Positions 53,048-62,304 of a DNA stretch of 64,000 nt are shown piece by piece (position 1 is the stretch's first letter; the number at the start of each line of letters is the position of its first letter). The notes below the pieces were generated by a model. The model had not been told where the DNA came from, made no database searches, and saw only the letters and a program-made list of their open reading frames with translations. The DNA lies in assembly GCF_017498065.1 (NCBI RefSeq), contig NZ_JAGDFX010000003.1, positions 62,001-126,000 on the forward strand. The letters are read 5' to 3'. The translations under genes were made by a program, and so were the position numbers. Origin of the DNA: Oceanisphaera pacifica. GTDB taxonomy: Bacteria; Pseudomonadota; Gammaproteobacteria; Enterobacterales; Aeromonadaceae.

Positions 53048-53899
53048 TTAGCGCAAAATTAATAACGGCAGCTTGGCATTACGGATCATGGCGGCTGTGG
53101 TACTGCCTAAAATTAATTGACGAATGCGTGAATGGCCGTAGGCACCCATCACCATTAAGTCGATATTTTCTTGCTCTTGATAATGGGTTAATGCCTGCTC
53201 TACCGGGCCTGTCACAATACGGCTATAAGGGGTAATCTCTGTTTCTTGTAGCAAGGCGCTGGCCCAGCTTAATTGCTCGCGGTTAAGCTCACTATCTTCC
53301 CCCACCAATACAATATGCACTTCAAGGCCGGCCAATAAACGGCTATTGGCTAATAAGGTGACGGCTTGTTTGGTACTGTCACTGCCATCAAAGGCCAACA
53401 AGACCTTTGATGGCGCTCTAAAATAATCCTTAGTGAGTAACATAGGACAATGCAAGGTACGCGTAACTTGCTCAACATGACGGCCCAAGTGCGGGGCATC
53501 AACGGCGGAGTTGGCGCCGTGGCGCCCCAGCACCAATAAGCGGGTATTCGGCTCAAGCTCAGCAATGGTGTCAACCAGCTCACCGTGCCTTTGGGTTGTG
53601 TTGGCCAGCACTCCACTTTTAAGCACGTGAGCTTGCGCAGCTTCTAACAGTTGCTGACCGCGCTCGGCAGACTGTTTATTTTGCTTGGCATCAATATCGC
53701 TTAAATGGGTGAGGAGTTGCTCTTGGCTGCCAACGCCAATACTGCCACTTAAATCTGGTGACACACTGGCGGCCACTTTATTGGGTACATGCAATAAAGT
53801 GAGGGGGGCATCTAGACGCAAGCTTGCCCAGGTTGCGGCATCGGCCACGGCGTTGGCGTAACGCGAGCCATCTATACAAGCCATTACATTAGTAGTCAT
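53048..53899 (-). CDS. double-domain universal stress protein, sulP-linked
   Basis: 283 residues, two tandem Usp folds; AAGGAG stands six bases before the ATG. It begins TTNVMACIDGSRYANAVADAATWAS, and its C-terminal domain ends LMVMGAYGHSRIRQLILGSTTAAMIRNAKLPLLILR. It is closely similar to the gene at 51984-52838, so the pair arose by duplication. It begins 27 bases after the sulP stop and is probably co-transcribed with it, an arrangement seen for other SulP and antiporter genes. Confidence 0.9.
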   Translation of the reverse strand: MTTNVMACIDGSRYANAVADAATWASLRLDAPLTLLHVPNKVAASVSPDLSGSIGVGSQEQLLTHLSDIDAKQNKQSAERGQQLLEAAQAHVLKSGVLANTTQRHGELVDTIAELEPNTRLLVLGRHGANSAVDAPHLGRHVEQVTRTLHCPMLLTKDYFRAPSKVLLAFDGSDSTKQAVTLLANSRLLAGLEVHIVLVGEDSELNREQLSWASALLQETEITPYSRIVTGPVEQALTHYQEQENIDLMVMGAYGHSRIRQLILGSTTAAMIRNAKLPLLILR

Positions 53900-53926
53900 G
53901 GTGTTCTCCTTTTAGTGGCTCTGAGC

Positions 53927-55411
53927 TTAATGCCCCATTAGCTTAGCAACGGCTTTGGGGTCATTATGTACGGCAAAACGGTCAACTAAGGTGGCGCTGG
54001 CTTCATTAAGGCCAATCACTTCAACCTCAGCCCCTTCACGTTTAAAGCTTAATACCACTTTATCTAAGGCCGCAATGGCACTGATGTCCCAAAAGTGTGC
54101 CCGAGACACGTCAATACGTACGTTTTTAATGACCTCTTTAAAATCAAACGCGCTAACAAATTGCTCGGTAGAGGTAAAAAATACTTGGCCTGTTACTTGG
54201 TATTCGCGAGTGTGGCTATTTGGTGAGTGAGAACCCACATATAAGATTTGCCCCACTTTGTTGGCGAAAAATAATGCGCTTAGCAGTACCCCTACCAAAA
54301 CACCATACGCCAGATTGTGGGTCATCACCACAGTAGCAACCGTGGCCACCATCACAATACTGGAGCTAACGGGGTTGGCTTTTAAGTTAACAATAGAGCT
54401 CCAGCTAAAGGTACCAATAGACACCATGATCATAACGGCAACTAAGGCGGCCATTGGAATTTGTGATACCCAAGGTCCTAAAAATACCACCATCATTAAT
54501 AACACTACACCCGCAACCAAGGTTGACAGGCGGCCACGGCCACCAGATTTTACGTTAATCACCGATTGACCAATCATGGCACAACCGGCCATGCCTCCCA
54601 GTACCCCAGTGGCTAAGTTAGCTAAGCCTTGGCCTTTACACTCGCGGTTTTTATTACTCTTGGTGTCGGTTAAGTCATCAACAATGGTGGCGGTCATCAT
54701 AGATTCAAGTAAACCGACTACTGCCAGTGACAAGGAATAAGGAAAAATAATCAGCAAGGTTTCAAGGTTAAGAGGGACATCAGGCCATAAAAAGATAGGC
54801 AGGCTATCAGGCAGTTCACCCATATCACCCACAGTGCGAATATCAATACCAAATACGATGGCAATGAGGGTTAAGCTTACAATGCACACCAACGGGGAGG
54901 GCAGTAACTTACCCAAGTGCGGTACCAGTGGCAGTAAATAAATAATCCCCAAACCGGCCGCCGTCATGGCATACACATGCCAAGTGACATTAATAAGCTC
55001 GGGCAATTGCGCCATAAAAATCAAAATGGCCAGCGCGTTAACAAAGCCGGTCACCACAGAGCGCGATACAAAGCGCATTAGCTCGCCCAAGCGTAAGTAG
55101 CCGGCAATAATTTGCAGCAAACCACATAATAGGGTGGCCGCCAGTAAATACTCTAAACCATGCTCTTTAACCAAGGTCACCATGAGGAGTGCCATGGCTC
55201 CCGTGGCGGCCGAAATCATACCAGGGCGGCCGCCTGCAAAGGCAATCACCACCGCCATACTAAAAGATGCATACAAACCCACTTTAGGGTCGACACCCGC
55301 AATAATAGAAAAAGCGATGGCCTCTGGGATCAAGGCTAAAGCCACGACTAGGCCGGCGAGTACGTCTCCTCTAATATTAAAAAACCAAGTTTGTTTGAGG
55401 GTCGATAGCAT
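53927..55411 (-). CDS. SulP-family (SLC26) anion transporter with STAS domain
   Basis: 494 residues. About fourteen membrane segments with the SulP blocks [27 protein letters not shown] near residue 15 and [25 protein letters not shown] cytoplasmic STAS domain (about 400-490; [15 protein letters not shown], then [23 protein letters not shown]-type) follows. The family carries sulfate, bicarbonate, chloride or dicarboxylates; this shorter type resembles bicarbonate/sodium or anion exchangers of marine bacteria, but the substrate cannot be read off. It leads an apparent operon with the usp gene downstream. Confidence 0.88.
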   Translation of the reverse strand: MLSTLKQTWFFNIRGDVLAGLVVALALIPEAIAFSIIAGVDPKVGLYASFSMAVVIAFAGGRPGMISAATGAMALLMVTLVKEHGLEYLLAATLLCGLLQIIAGYLRLGELMRFVSRSVVTGFVNALAILIFMAQLPELINVTWHVYAMTAAGLGIIYLLPLVPHLGKLLPSPLVCIVSLTLIAIVFGIDIRTVGDMGELPDSLPIFLWPDVPLNLETLLIIFPYSLSLAVVGLLESMMTATIVDDLTDTKSNKNRECKGQGLANLATGVLGGMAGCAMIGQSVINVKSGGRGRLSTLVAGVVLLMMVVFLGPWVSQIPMAALVAVMIMVSIGTFSWSSIVNLKANPVSSSIVMVATVATVVMTHNLAYGVLVGVLLSALFFANKVGQILYVGSHSPNSHTREYQVTGQVFFTSTEQFVSAFDFKEVIKNVRIDVSRAHFWDISAIAALDKVVLSFKREGAEVEVIGLNEASATLVDRFAVHNDPKAVAKLMGH

Positions 55412-55603
55412 GGTGAATGTTCCAGGTTATAAAGCGAAAGTGGTGACAAGGGCAATTGAGAATAATGTCTGGGTGTTATGCAACTGGCTCAATGTTTATT
55501 CAATATTCTTAATTATATTATCAATGGTACAAGCCAAATCGCGGCTATTATAGGGGGCTGACGCTCGTGTCACAAGGGGCGCTAAGGCACGCCCACCTTT
55601 GGG

Positions 55604-57193
55604 TTATGGCTTGGATAGTAATTGTGCGTTAGCTTCAATCACATGATGAGCAAAGCCGCTGCCTGCTTCTTCATAAATATTAAAGATATCGTCAACACCC
55701 AGCTCGCGTAATTGTGCCCCTTCATCGGGGTAACAAATAATAGCGGCCACCCGGCCTTTAAAGTGGTTATAGCGAATCTGCTCAAGCGCATACAGGTTAC
55801 CGGCGTGGTTGGGCATGGCTAAAAAGATGTATTCTAACTGATCGCTAATGCTGGTTTTATCCCAAAAGTCCGAGTCAGAGGCGTCGCCTTCAATGGCGTT
55901 AATATCCAGCTCTTTTAATAATTCTATTTTTTTTACATCGCTGTCTATGCCCAGTAATTGTCCAGGATAGCGCTGCTCAAGCTCCATATAAGCCCCTTGA
56001 CCAATGCGACCCATCCCAATAATCAGCACCTTGGCATCCCCTAACTCTATGGGCTGATCATTGGGATGTAATACGGTATTTTCTTTAGGTTGAAAGCGGG
56101 TCATTAGCCGCCTATAAATGCTTTCGTTATGGCTATTAAGTGGAGCAGACACCACAAAAGAGAGCGCTAACGCAATAGAAATCACTATCGCCCAATCGTT
56201 ACTCAGTAGCCCTTGTTTTGCGGCGAGCGCGGCTACAATTAAACCAAACTCTGAATAGTTAGAGAGACTAAAGGTGGCTAGTAGGGCGGTACGTATACGC
56301 AGTTTTGAACCTTTATACAGCGTATAATAGAGGAAGCTTTTAAGGGGTAAAACCAAGAGTAAAATACTGGCAATCCATAAGGTTTCTACTGTTGGTAAAC
56401 CATTAAGACCAATACTTAAGAAGAAAGCGACTAAAAAGAGCTCCTTCATATTAAAAAACGACTTAGCTAAGGCTGATGCACTGTAATGAGAGGCCAACAT
56501 CATGCCCACAATTAAGGCACCTAAGTCGCCCTTAAGCCCGACGAGTTCAAAGCCGCCATGGCCCACCACTAAAGCTAAAAAAACAGCGAATAGCGTTTGT
56601 AGTTCACCATGACCAATGCGAGACATCACCCTAAAAGCGACCAAGCGCAGTAAGGGGAGCAGAATAATTAAGCTTAAGGCCCAAAGGGTGGGAAGCTTAC
56701 CGCTGGAAGCGGTTAAAAAAGCCACCGCAAACAAGTCTTGCATCACCAGTACCCCAATGGCAATACGGCCATAAAAGGTACTCATATCACTGCGCTCTTC
56801 TAATACTTTAACGGCAAATACTGTGCTCGAAAAACTCAAGGCAAAGCCCATTAGTATGGCTTGGCGCCACTCTAGCTCCATGGCTAAGCTAAAGCCGATG
56901 GCTTTTATGGCCAGTAACACTAGGGTAAAGAGTAAGGTGGATAAAATAATGTGCCCAGATGCTGTGCCCCAGACTTCTTTTTGCCACAAGGTTTTAATGT
57001 CGAGCTTAAGGCCAATGCTAAACAGCAGCAAGGTTACCCCTAAGTTAGCCAGCGTATCTAGCGTCGCATTGCTCTCATAGCCCATGGCGTTAAGCACAAA
57101 ACCGGCCGCTAAAAAGCCAATGAGCGGCGGTAAATTAATTAAGTAAACCAGTAAGCCACAGCCAAAGGCGATAGCAATAAAAGAGGGATCCAT
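55604..57193 (-). CDS. CPA2-family cation:proton antiporter with RCK/TrkA-N domain (Kef-like)
   Basis: 529 residues. Eleven to thirteen membrane segments of the Na+/H+ exchanger fold: PPLIGFLAAGFVLNAMGYE, LLLFSIGLKLDIKTLW and ALSFSSTVFAVKVLEE are the CPA2 marks. A C-terminal NAD-binding domain starts KVLIIGMGRIGQGAYMEL (Rossmann GxGxxG). It is shorter than KefB/KefC (about 600) and closer to YbaL-like proteins. Likely a K+ or Na+/proton antiporter controlled by nucleotide. It stands between nagD and the sulP operon on the same strand. Confidence 0.88.
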   Translation of the reverse strand: MDPSFIAIAFGCGLLVYLINLPPLIGFLAAGFVLNAMGYESNATLDTLANLGVTLLLFSIGLKLDIKTLWQKEVWGTASGHIILSTLLFTLVLLAIKAIGFSLAMELEWRQAILMGFALSFSSTVFAVKVLEERSDMSTFYGRIAIGVLVMQDLFAVAFLTASSGKLPTLWALSLIILLPLLRLVAFRVMSRIGHGELQTLFAVFLALVVGHGGFELVGLKGDLGALIVGMMLASHYSASALAKSFFNMKELFLVAFFLSIGLNGLPTVETLWIASILLLVLPLKSFLYYTLYKGSKLRIRTALLATFSLSNYSEFGLIVAALAAKQGLLSNDWAIVISIALALSFVVSAPLNSHNESIYRRLMTRFQPKENTVLHPNDQPIELGDAKVLIIGMGRIGQGAYMELEQRYPGQLLGIDSDVKKIELLKELDINAIEGDASDSDFWDKTSISDQLEYIFLAMPNHAGNLYALEQIRYNHFKGRVAAIICYPDEGAQLRELGVDDIFNIYEEAGSGFAHHVIEANAQLLSKP

Positions 57194-57218
57194 GACATCT
57201 ACTTATGTTTGTGTCGGG

Positions 57219-57971
57219 TTAAAATAAATCTATATCGCCTGCACAGTCATAAATGTGCTGCGGGCGAAAGGGCATATTATCAATGTCGGCCACTTGGCTT
57301 ACGCCTGTTAACACTAACGCGGTTTCTAAACCAGCCTGAAAACCCGCTAAAATATCGGTATTTAAATTATCACCCACAATAAGGGTGTTTTCAGAGTGGG
57401 CGTCCATGTGATTTAAGGCGGCGCGTATAATCCAGGCGCTGGGCTTACCTACATAAAACGGCTTTTTACCTGTCATGCGCTCAATGGGGGCACATAAAGC
57501 ACCACAGGCGGGGTGCATTTTAGGGCCATGAGTATCTGGGTTAGTCGCAATAAACCGAGCGCCATCGGCAACAAAGCGCGCGCCCATTTGCATCATGCTC
57601 CAATTATAATTACGGGTTTCTCCCACTACGACAAAGTCTGGGTCAATATCGGTAATAGTAAAGCCCGACTTATACAGTTCATGAATTAAAGCGCCTTCGC
57701 CAATGACATAGGCTTTTTGCCCTTGTTGGCAGCGCAAAAAGTCGGCAGTGGCCATGGCGGAGGTATAAAACAGCGATTCAGGCACTTCTATCCCTGCGGC
57801 ATAAAAGCGATTTTGTAAGTCCCGTGGTGTTTGAGCTGGGTAGTTAGTTAAAAATAATAAGTTAATATTTTGTTCTAGCACGCGGCGAACAAAGGTATCA
57901 GCACCGGGAATTAACTCATTATTGTGCAAAATGACGCCATCAATATCACAAATAATATTCTTTATATTCAC
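57219..57971 (-). CDS. nagD: HAD-IIA phosphatase NagD
   Basis: 250 residues. HAD motif I is ICDIDGVILHNN (nucleophile Asp), motif II LFLTNYPAQTPRDL, motif III Lys in YVGKPSAW, motif IV VGDNLNTDILAG. The large C2 cap identifies HAD-IIA. E. coli NagD is a UMP/nucleotide phosphatase encoded with the nag genes; here it stands alone beside the antiporter gene, 25 bases upstream of it, possibly in the same transcript. The length equals the family's. Confidence 0.92.
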   Translation of the reverse strand: MNIKNIICDIDGVILHNNELIPGADTFVRRVLEQNINLLFLTNYPAQTPRDLQNRFYAAGIEVPESLFYTSAMATADFLRCQQGQKAYVIGEGALIHELYKSGFTITDIDPDFVVVGETRNYNWSMMQMGARFVADGARFIATNPDTHGPKMHPACGALCAPIERMTGKKPFYVGKPSAWIIRAALNHMDAHSENTLIVGDNLNTDILAGFQAGLETALVLTGVSQVADIDNMPFRPQHIYDCAGDIDLF

Positions 57972-58053
57972 TGGACTCTCCTTGAACCCGTCTTAGCGCT
58001 GCTTGGGGTAGGGGATAATTATGGCCCCACTTTTTTATTAGACAATGACTCTA

Positions 58054-58728
58054 TCAGTTTTCTATGCACTTTAGCAGGGGGCCTAGCTGATGAGTTCGCC
58101 GCTGAATGGTGCGCGCTCGCCCTTGTACATAAGCCGACGGCTGGTCTGCATGATAAACTCTAGGGTTCGGCAAAACCGCCGCCAGCAACGCTGCTTGATG
58201 ACGACTCAGCTTGGCCGCCGAAGTATTAAAATAAGTCTGGGCGGCGGCTTCAGCGCCATAAATGCCTGGGCCAAATTCGGCAATATTTAAATACAGCGTC
58301 ATCACGCGTGATTTAGGCAGGATCAGCTCTAGCATAGGGGTATAAACCGCCTCTAAGCCTTTTCGTATAAAGCTTCGGCTAGGCCATAAATAAAGATTTT
58401 TGGCGGTCTGCATGCTAATGGTACTACCGCCTCTTAATTTGCCCTGATCTTTAAATTCATCTAACACATCGGCAAAGGCGGCCCAGTCAAAGCCATTATG
58501 TTGACAAAACTTATTATCTTCGGCGGCAATGACAGACGCTTTTAGATGTTGAGAAATGTTATCAGCTGCTTGCCAATCTTTTGCCCAGCTTTCACCTTCA
58601 AACAGGCGAATCACCATCAAAGGCGTGGCAGGCACGGGTACATAGCGATAAATCAGCGTCAGTAGCAAGGGCACCAGTATTAACAAAGCCAGTAACCAAA
58701 AAAAGCAGCGCTTTAAAAAAGAGAACAT
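58054..58728 (-). CDS. mtgA: monofunctional peptidoglycan transglycosylase MtgA
   Basis: 224 residues. An N-terminal membrane anchor (FFWLLALLILVPLLLTLIY) leads to a GT51 glycosyltransferase domain: AAEDNKFCQHNGFDWAAF holds the catalytic Glu, with GGSTISMQTAKNLYLW and RVMTLYLNIAEFGPGIYGAEAAAQTYF as the other motifs. There is no penicillin-binding domain. It polymerises lipid II into glycan strands in the periplasm. Divergent from the deaminase gene at 58812. Confidence 0.95.
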   Translation of the reverse strand: MFSFLKRCFFWLLALLILVPLLLTLIYRYVPVPATPLMVIRLFEGESWAKDWQAADNISQHLKASVIAAEDNKFCQHNGFDWAAFADVLDEFKDQGKLRGGSTISMQTAKNLYLWPSRSFIRKGLEAVYTPMLELILPKSRVMTLYLNIAEFGPGIYGAEAAAQTYFNTSAAKLSRHQAALLAAVLPNPRVYHADQPSAYVQGRARTIQRRTHQLGPLLKCIEN

Positions 58729-58811
58729 TCAACACAGTCCTTGTTGTGGATCAGCAGGTACTTGCTATCTTATCTGGTAGCCATCAAGACATATTTTTTT
58801 GGAGAAACACC

Positions 58812-59822
58812 GTGTCCTCTTTTATTCGCGAGCTGCCCAAAGTTGAATTGCACTTACATATTGAAGGCACCTTAGAGCCAGAAATGGTGTTTTACTTAGC
58901 TAAGCGCAATGGTATCACCCTCGATTACGCAGATGAAAGCGCCTTGCGCGCTGCATATCAGTTTAACGACTTACAGTCGTTTTTGAACATCTATTATCAA
59001 GGCATGCAAGTATTGCAAACTGAGCAGGACTTTTTTGATTTAACTTGGGCCTATCTTGCACGTAGTCACCAAGAAAATGTACGCCATGTTGAGATATTCT
59101 TTGACCCCCAAGCCCATACCGAGCGAGGGGTCGCCTTTGCCGATGTAGTAAATGGTATTAGTGGTGCTTTAGCAAAAGCGAAGCAAGAGTGGGGGCTAAC
59201 CAGCTACTTAATCATGTCTTTTTTGCGTCACTTATCGCAAGAGGCCGCTTTTGAGACCTTGCAGCAAGCAAAGCCGTTTAAATCATTTATTACTGGCGTA
59301 GGTTTAGACTCTGCTGAGCGTGGTAATCCACCCACTAAATTTACCCAAGTGTTTGCCGTAGCGGCTCAACAAGGCTACCGGTTAGTGGCGCATGCTGGGG
59401 AAGAGGGGCCTGCCAGTTATATTCGTGATGCGCTTGATATTTTAAAGGTAGAACGTATTGACCATGGCGTGGCCGCCATTCATGACGCACCGCTGATGGC
59501 GCGTCTGGCACAAGAGCGCATTCCGCTTACCGTGTGTCCCTTATCTAACCTTGTGCTTAAAGTGGTGGATGATATGAGTGAGCATCCCATGTTGGCCCTG
59601 TTACATGCTGGGGTATGCGTGACGGTGAATGCTGACGATCCTGCGTATTTTGGTGGTTATATGAATGCCAACTATCAGGCGCTACAAGAAGGGCTTGGTG
59701 CCAGTGATGCCGATCTGTTGCAGCTGGCATTAAATAGTGTAGAAGCCTGCTGGCTACCGGAGTCTGAAAAAGCCACCCTGGTTGAGCGCATTCGTGCCCA
59801 TGGTCAACAGTACCTTGCGTAA
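58812..59822 (+). CDS. adenine deaminase of the adenosine-deaminase-like family
   Basis: 336 residues from the GTG at 58812 with GGAGA upstream; the frame is open further but the MSSFIRELPKVELHLH start matches relatives. The metal and substrate residues are HLHIEGTLEPE (two zinc His), VAHAGEEGPASYI, VERIDHGV and NADDPAYFGGY. The combination HLH(I/L)EGTLEPE, NLQ(S/E)FL, HAGEEGP and DDPAYFGGY is the pattern of the adenine deaminase subgroup (such as Pseudomonas PA0148) rather than true adenosine deaminase. It would convert adenine to hypoxanthine for salvage. Monocistronic. Confidence 0.88.
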   Translation: MSSFIRELPKVELHLHIEGTLEPEMVFYLAKRNGITLDYADESALRAAYQFNDLQSFLNIYYQGMQVLQTEQDFFDLTWAYLARSHQENVRHVEIFFDPQAHTERGVAFADVVNGISGALAKAKQEWGLTSYLIMSFLRHLSQEAAFETLQQAKPFKSFITGVGLDSAERGNPPTKFTQVFAVAAQQGYRLVAHAGEEGPASYIRDALDILKVERIDHGVAAIHDAPLMARLAQERIPLTVCPLSNLVLKVVDDMSEHPMLALLHAGVCVTVNADDPAYFGGYMNANYQALQEGLGASDADLLQLALNSVEACWLPESEKATLVERIRAHGQQYLA

Positions 59823-59912
59823 AGCGAGCTTTGGTCACCGACTCATAAAAATAGCATTAAAGAAATAGCCATTGGCGCCGATACGCTTTTATCGAGCAAT
59901 AGGAGAGCCATT

Positions 59913-60785
59913 GTGCGCATTATTACCTTAATAGCTGGGCTGACCCTGAGTGCAGGAGCGTGGGCCCAGCCCCAAGCTTATCTGGCCAATTTGGATCAGT
60001 CATTATGGCGTCTTACGTCAGATTCGGCCATTGAATGCCGATTAGAGCATCCTATTCCTCGTTTTGGTACTGGGGCTTTTATCAGCCGTGCATCTAAAAA
60101 TATTAATCTAGAGTTTGCGCTAAGTAGCTTACGCGGCCAACCTCGTACTCAAACCGCTGCCTTAGTTAGTGAGCCACCGCAGTGGCAGCCCGGCCGTGGG
60201 GGTCAGCGGTTATCAACTGTCACATTTCATCAGCAATTTGATGGCATGGTAGAGCAGCAATCGGCATGGGTGATGTTAGAAGAGCTCAATGAAGGGCGCT
60301 GGCCTACCTTTTATTTTGATAACTGGTTTCGTAACGGTAAGCAAACCAGCGTTGGCTTATCGTCGGTCAATTTTCGTGCCCGTTACGATGCGTTTTTAGA
60401 TTGCCAAGCCAACCTCTTGCCTTATAGTTTTGAGGATATTGCTTTTAGTGTGCTTAATTATGTGAACAACGAAGATGCGTTAACAGAACACTCTAATCAG
60501 CGTTTGGCCATGATTATTGAGTATGTGAAAGCCGATCCCGATATCGATGAAGTGGTGATTAATACTTACACCGACAGTTTTGGTACTGCTTATCATAATA
60601 AACAGCTATCGGAACGCCGCGCTAAAGCGATAAAAAACTACTTTATTGAATTAGGCCTGCCCGAAAGCAGTGTGAGCTTAGAAGGGCACGGTGAGCGCAG
60701 ACCTATAGCAGACAACCGCAATCCAGACGGGCGTAACACTAACCGCCGAGTCGTGATAAGTCTGGGAGCTAAAACCCATATTTAG
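59913..60785 (+). CDS. motY: sodium-type flagellar motor protein MotY
   Basis: 290 residues from a GTG with GGAGA upstream. A signal peptide (ending AWA-QP) precedes an N-terminal MotY domain (AYLANLDQSLWRLTSDSAIECRLEHPIPRFGTGAF). An OmpA-like peptidoglycan-binding domain follows (VVINTYTDSFGTAYHNKQLSERRAKAIKNYF, GHGERRPIADN, NRRVVISL). MotY forms the T ring that anchors the PomA/PomB stator in Vibrio. No other flagellar gene lies in the window, as is usual for motY. An inverted repeat TGTGCGAC/GTCGCACA at 60833-60859 may be its terminator. Confidence 0.92.
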   Translation: MRIITLIAGLTLSAGAWAQPQAYLANLDQSLWRLTSDSAIECRLEHPIPRFGTGAFISRASKNINLEFALSSLRGQPRTQTAALVSEPPQWQPGRGGQRLSTVTFHQQFDGMVEQQSAWVMLEELNEGRWPTFYFDNWFRNGKQTSVGLSSVNFRARYDAFLDCQANLLPYSFEDIAFSVLNYVNNEDALTEHSNQRLAMIIEYVKADPDIDEVVINTYTDSFGTAYHNKQLSERRAKAIKNYFIELGLPESSVSLEGHGERRPIADNRNPDGRNTNRRVVISLGAKTHI

Positions 60786-60996
60786 CCTTTTCTAAACTGC
60801 ACCCCACACTCATACTCGCGATCTCTTTCTGCTGTGCGACCTACTTTATACGTCGCACATTATATCTAAATATTTCCTCTTGCACGGCCCTCACAGTTCC
60901 GGTGTTGCACCTTCTTATCCCCGACTATTACAGGCATAATAACGCGCTTTCATATCTGACATTCACACAGAGCACTCTTTGTTTTAAGGAATAAAC

Positions 60997-61788
60997 ATGA
61001 CTTGGTTAATGTATTTGGCGCTAGGAGCGTTTGCGGGCACGCTGGCGGGCTTATTTGGGGTTGGCGGTGGCCTTATTATAGTGCCTGTGCTGATTATCAG
61101 TTTTAAACTGCAAGGCATAGGCGGCGACTTAGTCACCCATATGGCGGTGGGAACCTCATTAGCCACCATAATGTTTACTTCGCTCAGCTCTATTCATACC
61201 CATCACGGTCGTAAAGCCATAGATTGGAAATTAGCCGCTATGCTCTCGGTTGGTATTATTGTGGGCGCTTGGTTAGGGGGCTATACCGCTGATAAATTAT
61301 CTGGGCCTTTATTGCAGCGCTTAATTGGGTTGTTTGCTTGGCTGATGGCCGCGCAAATGCTGTTTAGTTTGGCACCACAAGGTGGGGCACAATTACCCGG
61401 CAAACCTGTACAAGCGGCGGTGGGTGGCGTGATTGGCTGGGCATCGGGTATTTTTGGTATTGGCGGCGGCTCGCTAACGGTGCCTTTTTTAACTTGGTGC
61501 TCGGTGCCCATACAAAGAGCGGTGGCGGTGTCGGCTGTGTGTGGTTTTCCTATCGCTTTGGTGGGGGCGCTCAGCTATGTAGTACATGGCATGGAGCATG
61601 ACTCATTACCCAGTGAAGCTTGGGGTTATGTCTACTTACCGGCATTATTAGGGGTGAGTGTGGCCAGTATGCCGTTTGCGCGCTTTGGTGCTATTTTGGC
61701 GCATAAGCTATCAGCACTCGCCTTAAAACGGGCGTTTGCAGTGTTTTTGATTATCGTCGGCGCTAAGTTCTTATTATTCCCTGGCTAA
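60997..61788 (+). CDS. TSUP (TauE/SafE) family permease
   Basis: 263 residues, about eight membrane segments in two similar halves: AGTLAGLFGVGGGLIIVPVLI (residues 13-33) and GVIGWASGIFGIGGGSLTVPFLTW near 155. HMAVGTSLATIMFTSLSSIHTHH is the companion block. Exporters of sulfite or other sulfur anions belong here, but so do unknowns. It differs in sequence from the YfcA-like gene at 13770, so it is not a recent duplicate. TTTAAGGA precedes the ATG. A 14-base inverted repeat follows the stop. Confidence 0.85.
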   Translation: MTWLMYLALGAFAGTLAGLFGVGGGLIIVPVLIISFKLQGIGGDLVTHMAVGTSLATIMFTSLSSIHTHHGRKAIDWKLAAMLSVGIIVGAWLGGYTADKLSGPLLQRLIGLFAWLMAAQMLFSLAPQGGAQLPGKPVQAAVGGVIGWASGIFGIGGGSLTVPFLTWCSVPIQRAVAVSAVCGFPIALVGALSYVVHGMEHDSLPSEAWGYVYLPALLGVSVASMPFARFGAILAHKLSALALKRAFAVFLIIVGAKFLLFPG

Positions 61789-61795
61789 AACTTGG

Positions 61796-61837
61796 CAGCT
61801 AATAACTGACAGCTTTCAGGCTTTCAGTTATTAGCTG
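61796..61837. repeat. 14-base perfect inverted repeat of the AGCTGACAG type
   Basis: CAGCTAATAACTGA (61796-61809) and TCAGTTATTAGCTG (61824-61837) pair perfectly across 14 bases, with no T run after. Related AGCTGATAGC/AGCTGTC words recur near 62783 and 63280, suggesting a dispersed intergenic repeat family. Confidence 0.5.
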
Positions 61838-61866
61838 TCAGTTAAACCAAATATTTTAATTAGTCA

Positions 61867-61896
61867 TAAAAAAAGCCAGTGCTAAGCACTGGCTTT
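61867..61896 (-). terminator. terminator of the tRNA-Tyr pair
   Basis: On the minus strand AAAGCCAGTGC, loop TTA, GCACTGGCTTT is followed by a run of seven T residues. It is 8 bases past the 3' CCA of the first tRNA gene. Confidence 0.88.
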
Positions 61897-61903
61897 AAAA
61901 GGA

Positions 61904-61988
61904 TGGTGGAGGAGACTGGATTCGAACCAGTGAAGGCGGAGCCGTCAGATTTACAGTCTGATCCCTTTAGCCACTCGGGAACTCCTCC
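61904..61988 (-). tRNA. tRNA-Tyr (anticodon GTA)
   Basis: 85 bases with encoded CCA (TGG at 61904-61906 on plus). The acceptor GGAGGAG pairs with CTCCTCC, the T arm carries GGTTCGAATCC, the anticodon GTA is at 61952-61954 in CAGACTGTAAATCTG, and a long class-II variable arm fits tRNA-Tyr. Downstream copy of two in one transcript. Confidence 0.97.
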
Positions 61989-62094
61989 ACAAATTAACTT
62001 GTGTATGGGGCTAGTTATTCACTTAAAGTGTGTTGTTACTACTCAACCCATTGCTGCGTTATCGAAGCAAGACATGCATCGACTTACAAATAAA

Positions 62095-62179
62095 TGGTGG
62101 AGGAGACTGGATTCGAACCAGTGAAGGCGGAGCCGTCAGATTTACAGTCTGATCCCTTTAGCCACTCGGGAACTCCTCC
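62095..62179 (-). tRNA. tRNA-Tyr (anticodon GTA), second copy
   Basis: Identical in all 85 bases to the copy at 61904-61988, with the anticodon at 62143-62145. The two are 106 bases apart, on the same strand, and share one terminator. They are transcribed as a tandem pair, this copy first. Confidence 0.97.
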
Positions 62180-62304
62180 ACACTTTGTGCTGCGCATACT
62201 ACCAAAAAGTTTGGCCTTGTGAACCCCTAAAGTGGAAAATATTGCTAATTAAATCGAGTTTGCTGCCGATAACCATTCAAACGCCTACTTTTTACACTTT
62301 TTAT

